From: an uncultured Pelagibacteraceae bacterium | GTDB lineage: Bacteria > Pseudomonadota > Alphaproteobacteria > Pelagibacterales > Pelagibacteraceae | Reading direction: 5' to 3' | Assembly: GCA_902623305.1 (NCBI GenBank) | Contig: CACNTB010000006.1 | Location: forward strand, 1-57,547 | Length of the DNA stretch: 57,547 bases | Shown here: one piece after another, positions 52,304 through 57,547 of the stretch | Layout: every line of letters starts with the position of its first letter | Numbering within the stretch: position 1 is the first letter of the stretch | The notes under the pieces: model-generated | Told to the model about the DNA's origin: nothing | What the model saw: the letters and a program-made list of their open reading frames with translations, nothing else | The model's database searches: none | Made by a program: the position numbers and the translations under genes

Positions 52304-53065
52304 TTATCTTCTTTGACCAAATAATCTCAACAGCATTATAAATAGATTGATAAAATCTAGATATAAAGTTAGAGCGCCCATTACAGCTTTCTTGCCCATT
52401 AGTTCGCCTGTGTCTGAAGCTGAGTACATATTTTTGATTTTCTGAGTGTCATAAGCTGTTAAACCAACAAATATTAAAACACCTAAAATTGAAATCACAA
52501 AATACATCATTGAAGATTTCATAAAAATATTAACAATTGAAGCTATAATTATTCCAATTAGACCCATCATCAAAAAAGATCCAAACTTTGTAAGGTCTCT
52601 TTTAGTTGTGTATCCGTAGATACTCATCGCTCCAAATGTTGCAGATGTAATAAAGAAAACTCTTGTTACACTCATTCCAGTGTAAACTAATAATATTGAA
52701 GATAAAGATAGGCCCATCAAAGCTGCAAAAACCCAAAAAGTAGTTTGAGCTTTTGATGCACTCATCTTATTGATTCCAAAACTCATATAAAAAACGATGC
52801 CTAAAGGTGCTAGCATTACAAGCCATTTAAGACCTGATAAATATATTGCATTTCCCATTTGCGTTAGACCAACGATTGAACCCGCATCATTAGTAACAAC
52901 AGACATTTTGAATGTTAATAGTGCTACTATTCCAGTTAGCAATATACCTGTTGCCATGTAGTTATAAACTTTTAGCATGTAGGCTCTTAAGCCTTCATCC
53001 ATTACAGCAGGTGTTTGTTGGGCTGCTTTTGCTCTATTTAGTATTCCGTTTTTATCAAATTCCAT
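52304..53065 (-). CDS. Bax inhibitor-1/YccA family membrane protein
   Basis: This 253-residue protein with seven membrane segments belongs to the BI-1 family (YbhL/YccA type). The N-terminus has VMDEGLRAYMLKVYNYMATG and the C-terminus ALTLYLDFINLFIMLLRLFG, both characteristic, with GLTAYDTQKIKNMY carrying the conserved aspartate of the predicted pH-sensing pair. The family affects ion flux and membrane-protease control. It is divergent from the aldo/keto reductase gene across an 80-base gap. Confidence 0.94.
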   Translation of the reverse strand: MEFDKNGILNRAKAAQQTPAVMDEGLRAYMLKVYNYMATGILLTGIVALLTFKMSVVTNDAGSIVGLTQMGNAIYLSGLKWLVMLAPLGIVFYMSFGINKMSASKAQTTFWVFAALMGLSLSSILLVYTGMSVTRVFFITSATFGAMSIYGYTTKRDLTKFGSFLMMGLIGIIIASIVNIFMKSSMMYFVISILGVLIFVGLTAYDTQKIKNMYSASDTGELMGKKAVMGALTLYLDFINLFIMLLRLFGQRR

Positions 53066-53144
53066 AATAAGTAATATATATATTCTTTTACTAATTATTC
53101 AAGATACCTTAAAAGATTAACAAAATTTTAACTTAATATTTCTA

Positions 53145-54179
53145 ATGAATTACAAAAATTTAGGTAATACCAATATTAAAGTGAGTACAATTTGTCTCGG
53201 TACTATGACGTGGGGAGAACAAAATACTGAGCTTGAAGCATTTGAACAAATGGATTTTGCATTAGATCAAGGAGTAAACTTTTGGGACACTGCTGAATTA
53301 TATGCAGTACCGCCAAGAAAAGAAACCTATGGTGATACAGAAAAAATTATTGGAAACTGGTTTAAAAAAACTAAAAAAAGAGACAAAGTCGTTCTTGCAA
53401 CAAAAGTTGCTGGTCCAGCAAGAGATTATTTAAGAAGTGGAGAAAATAGTTTTAAAGGTCCAAACTTAGAATCTGCTTTAAATGACAGTCTTAAAAGACT
53501 TAAAACCGATTATATAGATTTATATCAACTTCATTGGCCTGAAAGAAATGTAAATAATTTTGGAAGACTTGGTTATGTTCATAAGGAAAATGAATGGAAT
53601 AAATTTGAAGATGTTCTTGCAGAATTAAATAAATATATTGATCAGGGAAAAATAAAATATGTCGGTTTATCAAATGAAACCCCTTGGGGAGTTTTAAATT
53701 ATCTTCAGTTATCTAAAGACAAAAAATTACCAAGAATGATGTCAATTCAAAATCCTTACAGCTTATTAAACAGATCATACGAAGTTGGATTAGCTGAAGT
53801 TTCTATAAGAGAAAATATTGGCTGCTTAGCTTACTCTCCACTTGCAAGTGGATATTTAAGTGGAAAATATAGAAACAAAAGTTTTCCTAAAGGATCAAGA
53901 ATGGAGAGAGATTTTGATTTCTGGACAAGGTATAGAAAGCCAAATACTGAGGATGCGGTTGAACATTATTATAAAATTAGTGAAAAATTTGATCTAGATA
54001 TGAGTCAGATGGCGATAAAATTTTGTGAAATCCAAGACTTTATGACTAGTGTGATAATTGGAGCAACTACAATGGAGCAGTTGAAAACAAATATAGAAAG
54101 TGTAAATGTAAACTTATCTGATGATGTCATTAAAGAAATTAATCAAGTACAAACAATTTATCCAAATCCATGTCCATAA
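53145..54179 (+). CDS. Aldo/keto reductase
   Basis: This NADPH-dependent TIM-barrel oxidoreductase has 344 residues and is closest to the Tas-like group. The catalytic tetrad is visible: Asp and Tyr in NFWDTAELYAVP, Lys in VVLATKVAGPA, and His in DLYQLHWPERN. IENIGCLAYSPLASGYLSG-like (ENIGCLAYSPLASGYLSG) and SVIIGATTMEQL complete the cofactor site. The physiological substrate is not evident. It overlaps the IalB-like gene by ten bases. Confidence 0.93.
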   Translation: MNYKNLGNTNIKVSTICLGTMTWGEQNTELEAFEQMDFALDQGVNFWDTAELYAVPPRKETYGDTEKIIGNWFKKTKKRDKVVLATKVAGPARDYLRSGENSFKGPNLESALNDSLKRLKTDYIDLYQLHWPERNVNNFGRLGYVHKENEWNKFEDVLAELNKYIDQGKIKYVGLSNETPWGVLNYLQLSKDKKLPRMMSIQNPYSLLNRSYEVGLAEVSIRENIGCLAYSPLASGYLSGKYRNKSFPKGSRMERDFDFWTRYRKPNTEDAVEHYYKISEKFDLDMSQMAIKFCEIQDFMTSVIIGATTMEQLKTNIESVNVNLSDDVIKEINQVQTIYPNPCP

Positions 54180-54679
54180 TTAAAAAAATTACAATATTTT
54201 TAGGAATATTTTTTATAAGTGTTACTCAACTTTCGGCCCAAGAAATTAAAAAAATTGGCAAATATAAAGATTGGGAAGCAATGGTTGTTATGGATGCTGA
54301 TGGCAAAGTATGCTTTGCTCAATCACTGCCTATTTTACAAGCACCCAAAACTAATAAAAGAGATGCAAAATTATTTGTAGCATTCAGACCAAACGACAAC
54401 ATAAAAAATGAGGTAAGTGTTACACCAGGTTATGAATTTAACAAAAATAATTCAGTAATTGCTGCTTCAGGAAAAAACAAATTTAAATTTGACATTAAAG
54501 AACAAGGTTTTGCATGGATTGCTGACAATAAAATTGAACTAAAAATGATTAAACAAATGAGAAAAGGATCTAGAATTATGATTACGGGATACAATCAACA
54601 AGGTTCTCAAACAATTGATCATTACTCATTACTAGGATTTACTAAAGCTTATAACGCTTCAAGAAAAGCTTGTAGTTAA
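54170..54679 (+). CDS. Invasion-associated locus B (IalB) family periplasmic protein
   Basis: This 169-residue secreted protein has a signal peptide (IFLGIFFISVTQLSAQE). The IalB/PF06776 pattern follows: KYKDWEAMVVMDADGKVCFA, the AFRPNDNIKNEVSVTPGYEF strand, FAWIADNKIELKMIKQMRKG, and the C-terminal TIDHYSLLGFTKAYN ending in a cysteine. In free-living alphaproteobacteria this family has no known role in invasion. The two cysteines (near residues 45 and 168) likely form a disulfide. It precedes argG by four bases. Confidence 0.87.
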   Translation: MSIIKKITIFLGIFFISVTQLSAQEIKKIGKYKDWEAMVVMDADGKVCFAQSLPILQAPKTNKRDAKLFVAFRPNDNIKNEVSVTPGYEFNKNNSVIAASGKNKFKFDIKEQGFAWIADNKIELKMIKQMRKGSRIMITGYNQQGSQTIDHYSLLGFTKAYNASRKACS

Positions 54680-54683
54680 TTCA

Positions 54684-55868
54684 ATGAAATCAAAAAAGAA
54701 AATTGTTCTAGCTTATTCTGGAGGACTAGATACCTCTATAATTTTAAAATGGCTTCAAGAAAACTATGATGCAGATGTAATTTGTTATACAGCAGATGTA
54801 GGTCAAGAAATTGATAAAAAAAAAATTATAACTAATGCAAAAAAATTTGGTGTTAAAAAAATAATTATCAAAGATTTGAAAGATATTTTTGTTAAGTATT
54901 ATGTTTATCCAATGATCAGAGGACATGCGATCTATGAGGGTGTTTATTTATTAGGGACATCAATTGCAAGGCCTCTTATTGCAAAAGATCAAATAAGAGT
55001 AGCTAAAAAATTTAAGGCATATGCAGTTTCTCATGGAGCAACTGGTAAAGGAAATGACCAAGTAAGATTTGAATTAGGCTATCATTATTTTGATTCTAAA
55101 ATTAAAATCATAGCCCCATGGAGAATTTGGAAACTAAAATCTAGAACAGATTTAATTAGTTATGCAAAAAAACATGGCATAGCTATACCCAAAGATAAAA
55201 AAGGAGCACCTCCTTTTTCAGTGGATGACAACTTGTTTCATACATCAACTGAAGGTAAGGTTTTAGAAAATCCAAAAAATTCTGCACCAGAATTTATTTT
55301 TCAGCGAACGGTTTCTCCTGAAAAGGCACCTAACAAACCATCGTTTGTTACTATCAATTTTAAAAATGGTGATCCTTTTGGAATTAATGGAAAAAAAATG
55401 TCTCCAGCTAAATTGTTAACAAAGCTAAACAATCTTGCGGGTAATAATGGAATTGGAAGAGTTGACTTAGTAGAGAATAGATTTTTAGGTATAAAATCTA
55501 GAGGAGTATATGAAACACCTGGTGGAACTCTTCTAATTAATGCTCATCGAGCAATTGAGTCTGTTACTTTAGATAAAGAAACTATGCATAAAAAGGATCG
55601 GATAATGTCCAGATATGCTGAGTTAGTTTATAATGGTTATTGGTATTCAAAAGAAAGATTTAAACTTCAAAAAATTGTAGATTTAAAAAGAAACAAAGTT
55701 AATGGCTCAGTTAAGCTTAAATTGTATAAAGGAAATATTACAATTCAATCAAGAGTTACTAATAGTAGTGCTTATTCAATGAAGAAGGTTTCGTTTGAAG
55801 AAAATAAGTCATTTAATAAATCTAATGTTGAAAGATTTATCAATTTTCATAAAAAAAAGCTCCGTTAA
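54684..55868 (+). CDS. argG: Argininosuccinate synthase
   Basis: The enzyme joins citrulline and aspartate with ATP, the penultimate step of arginine synthesis. The N-terminal PP-loop AYSGGLDTSIILKWLQENY and the ATP-site segment AVSHGATGKGNDQVRFEL are diagnostic. IIAPWRIWKLKSRTDLI and SVDDNLFHTSTEGKVLENP are also conserved. At 394 residues it is of normal length. It is cotranscribed with the upstream IalB-like gene. Confidence 0.98.
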   Translation: MKSKKKIVLAYSGGLDTSIILKWLQENYDADVICYTADVGQEIDKKKIITNAKKFGVKKIIIKDLKDIFVKYYVYPMIRGHAIYEGVYLLGTSIARPLIAKDQIRVAKKFKAYAVSHGATGKGNDQVRFELGYHYFDSKIKIIAPWRIWKLKSRTDLISYAKKHGIAIPKDKKGAPPFSVDDNLFHTSTEGKVLENPKNSAPEFIFQRTVSPEKAPNKPSFVTINFKNGDPFGINGKKMSPAKLLTKLNNLAGNNGIGRVDLVENRFLGIKSRGVYETPGGTLLINAHRAIESVTLDKETMHKKDRIMSRYAELVYNGYWYSKERFKLQKIVDLKRNKVNGSVKLKLYKGNITIQSRVTNSSAYSMKKVSFEENKSFNKSNVERFINFHKKKLR

Positions 55869-55925
55869 TAGTAAAGTTTAGGACAAATTAGTATTTGTTT
55901 TAATTTTTAAAAATTATATCTTTAT

Positions 55926-56384
55926 ATGATGGAATCAATAAAGAACTGGATGAGAGATGCTGCAAACATTTTGTTTGATGATAGTAAAAATGATCTACGT
56001 GCACTTCCCAAAACAGTTAGGTTACAAATTCTTTTAGTATTAAGTTTTATTTGGACAACAGTTTTTAGTTTGTATGTTTTTTCTTACACAACTTTTGCAT
56101 TTGGATGGGCTGGGCTTTTTTTAGCTCACATCGGTTTAATATTTGCTGTTTACATGACTTTTAAACAATTCCATAGAGCAGAAGCAAAATCAGCAAGTGT
56201 TTTTCAAACAAAAAATTTTGATCCTTTTAAAATAATGGTGATCGTTTTTGTAATAGTATTTATCTTTGTTTTTTCAAAGGGGATTGAGGTTTTAACAAGT
56301 CCAAATCCAAATTCTTATTCAATTCCATATGATGGCCCTTTAAAATCAGCAATTGAAAAATGGCTACCATTTAGTAAGGATTAA
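55926..56384 (+). CDS. Small membrane protein of unknown function
   Basis: This 152-residue protein is not one I recognise. It has a short N-terminal cytoplasmic part (WMRDAANILFDDSKNDLRAL) and then three hydrophobic segments (about residues 35-55, 62-82, 99-120), with basic residues in the loop between the second and third. Proline- and glycine-rich periplasmic residues end it. Two ATGs are tandem at 55926 and 55929. It lies two bases before psiE, so the two are probably coexpressed. Confidence 0.7.
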   Translation: MMESIKNWMRDAANILFDDSKNDLRALPKTVRLQILLVLSFIWTTVFSLYVFSYTTFAFGWAGLFLAHIGLIFAVYMTFKQFHRAEAKSASVFQTKNFDPFKIMVIVFVIVFIFVFSKGIEVLTSPNPNSYSIPYDGPLKSAIEKWLPFSKD

Positions 56385-56386
56385 TA

Positions 56387-56767
56387 ATGGATAATATAAC
56401 AAAAAACTTACAGTTAGCTTTGATGTGTATTATTTTAGTTAGTACGGTTATCGCTGTTGGGATTGAAATAAAAAATATGTTCACCAACCAATCTGTTACT
56501 CTAGCTGATTTACTTTTAATGTTTCTTTACTTAGAAGTACTAGCTATGGTTAGAGTTTTTTGGAATCAACAGTCTATTAGTATTACACTTCCATTACTTA
56601 TTGCAATTACAGCTCTTGCTCGGTTTATTATCCTACAAGGCAAAGAGATGGATCCTACTGCACTTGTTTACGAAGCAGTTGCAATTTTATTAATTGCTGC
56701 AGCAATTGTTGTTTTAAGGTTAAGACACAGTGATAAATTAGGTCTCAAAAAAAAAAAATCAAAATAA
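56387..56767 (+). CDS. psiE: PsiE-family membrane protein (phosphate-starvation-inducible family)
   Basis: This is a 126-residue protein with four membrane segments of the PsiE/PF06146 family. The pattern LLLMFLYLEVLAMVRVFW and SITLPLLIAITALARFIIL fits the family, and the C-terminus is a lysine tail. The function is unknown; in enterobacteria the gene is induced by phosphate starvation. No Pho box is seen here, and the gene follows a small membrane gene by two bases. Confidence 0.85.
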   Translation: MDNITKNLQLALMCIILVSTVIAVGIEIKNMFTNQSVTLADLLLMFLYLEVLAMVRVFWNQQSISITLPLLIAITALARFIILQGKEMDPTALVYEAVAILLIAAAIVVLRLRHSDKLGLKKKKSK

Positions 56768-56776
56768 TTAAAAATT

Positions 56777-57547
56777 ATGTTTGAAGCTTCAAGGGCTAAG
56801 GCCTTAAATCAATTAGATAATTTTGTTGAAAATAATCTTGGAGAATATTCTAGATTAAGAAACTTTGATTTTGGACCTAAGAAAAGATCAAATGTATCTT
56901 GTTTATCCCCATATATAACTCATGGAATAATTAATGAAAAAGAAGTAATTCAAAAATCACTTAATAAATTTTCATTCTCAAAAAATGAAAAATTTATCCA
57001 GGAAGTTCTTTGGCGAACTTATTGGAAAGGTTGGTTAGAACTTAGACCTAATGTTTGGACAGATTACCTTGCTGAACTAAATCAAATAAAAAATGAGTTT
57101 CAAAATAATGAAGATTATCTTTCTGCAATTGATGGAAAAACAAATATAGATTGCTTTAATGAATGGGTAAAAGAGCTTAAAGATAACAATTATTTACATA
57201 ATCACACAAGAATGTGGTTTGCTAGTATTTGGATTTTTACTTTGGAATTACCTTGGCAACTAGGGGCAGAATTTTTTATGCAACATCTTTACGATGGAGA
57301 CGCAGCATCAAATACTCTTGGTTGGCGATGGGTTGCGGGCGTTCAAACACAAGGAAAACATTACCTTGCAAGTGAATGGAATATTAAAAAATTCACCAAT
57401 AATAGATTTCAAAATATAAAGTTAAATGAAAATGCTCCTCCGAAGGTATCTAAAAAATCTTACCAAATAATTAAACGAGATTTTAATAATCCAAAAAATA
57501 TTGAGGACAAAAATCTTTTAATTTTTGAAAATAATCTGTCGTTTGAG
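56777..57547 (+). CDS. Photolyase/cryptochrome-like FAD-binding protein lacking the N-terminal antenna domain, 3' end cut by window
   Basis: The first 257 residues are visible and the frame runs to the window edge. They match only the FAD-binding domain of DNA photolyases. SCLSPYITHGIINEKEV, EVLWRTYWKGWLELRP (about residues 76-91), YLHNHTRMWFASIWI (139-153) and YDGDAASNTLGWRWVAGVQT (172-191) are the FAD and DNA-lesion motifs. The usual 130-residue Rossmann antenna domain would come first, but the ATG at 56777 starts directly before the FAD domain, and upstream is psiE. After residue 240 a new stretch (NLLIFENNLSFE) begins that might open another domain. Confidence 0.85.
   Translation, partial: MFEASRAKALNQLDNFVENNLGEYSRLRNFDFGPKKRSNVSCLSPYITHGIINEKEVIQKSLNKFSFSKNEKFIQEVLWRTYWKGWLELRPNVWTDYLAELNQIKNEFQNNEDYLSAIDGKTNIDCFNEWVKELKDNNYLHNHTRMWFASIWIFTLELPWQLGAEFFMQHLYDGDAASNTLGWRWVAGVQTQGKHYLASEWNIKKFTNNRFQNIKLNENAPPKVSKKSYQIIKRDFNNPKNIEDKNLLIFENNLSFE

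Noticed and set aside
51006..57547. tRNA or other RNA genes in short gaps
   Set aside because: No cloverleaf with TTC-loop and CCA-stem pattern was visible in any gap of the window; most gaps are too short.

Overview
The window looks like a streamlined Pelagibacterales (SAR11) alphaproteobacterial chromosome. The sequence is very AT-rich, genes abut or overlap by a few bases, almost no gap exceeds 200 bases, and there are no insertion sequences, phage genes, CRISPR arrays, rRNAs or tRNAs that I can recognise. The strongest clade marker is a DmdA whose length and residue numbering match the enzyme I remember from Ca. Pelagibacter. No gene-free stretch exceeds 300 bases.

Region 1 (1-17340, all minus strand) is one nearly gapless run. 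Read in transcription order it holds a structured RNA leader, ffh, rpsP, trmD, rplS, leuC, leuD, leuB, the DMSP demethylation genes dmdC-dmdB-hydrolase-dmdA, asd, sdhC-sdhD-sdhA-sdhB and mmsA (cut by the window edge). It combines protein targeting and ribosome genes, leucine synthesis, DMSP carbon and sulfur use, and the TCA cycle. Region 2 (17387-19128, plus) is dapF-ftsY.

Region 3 (19121-31411, minus) is an uptake island. It has two complete TRAP transporters, an amidase and an unlisted 58-residue membrane protein between them, plus an MFS transporter, an alpha/beta hydrolase and a secreted unknown protein. The two TRAP binding-protein genes share a conserved leader. Region 4 (31540-39334) is a five-gene GlpSTPQV-type ABC transporter operon headed by an alcohol dehydrogenase. 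It is divergent from an AcoR-like regulator that lacks the AAA+ domain.

Region 5 (39341-46188, minus) handles hydroxy and oxo acids: a beta-hydroxyacid dehydrogenase, a D-2-hydroxyacid dehydrogenase, a GlcD-type FAD oxidase, an aminotransferase and two tandem FMN L-2-hydroxyacid dehydrogenases. Region 6 (46197-50827, minus) is cytochrome c maturation, ccmC-D-E-F-G-H, followed by a PagL-like outer-membrane lipase. Region 7 (50828-57547) mixes housekeeping and small membrane genes: hspQ, ispZ, a DUF2794 gene, a BI-1 protein, an aldo/keto reductase, an IalB-like protein, argG, a small membrane protein, psiE and the start of a photolyase that lacks the usual N-terminal domain.

Across the window, binding-protein genes are separated from their permease genes by strong hairpins, which probably lets the binding protein be made in excess. 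No defence system or wholly new multi-gene system is evident. The most unusual items are the ffh leader RNA, the hydrolase inside the DMSP operon, the coiled-coil tail on one DctM, the regulator without AAA+, the FAD-domain-first photolyase, and the matching acidic/alanine tails on S16 and L19.
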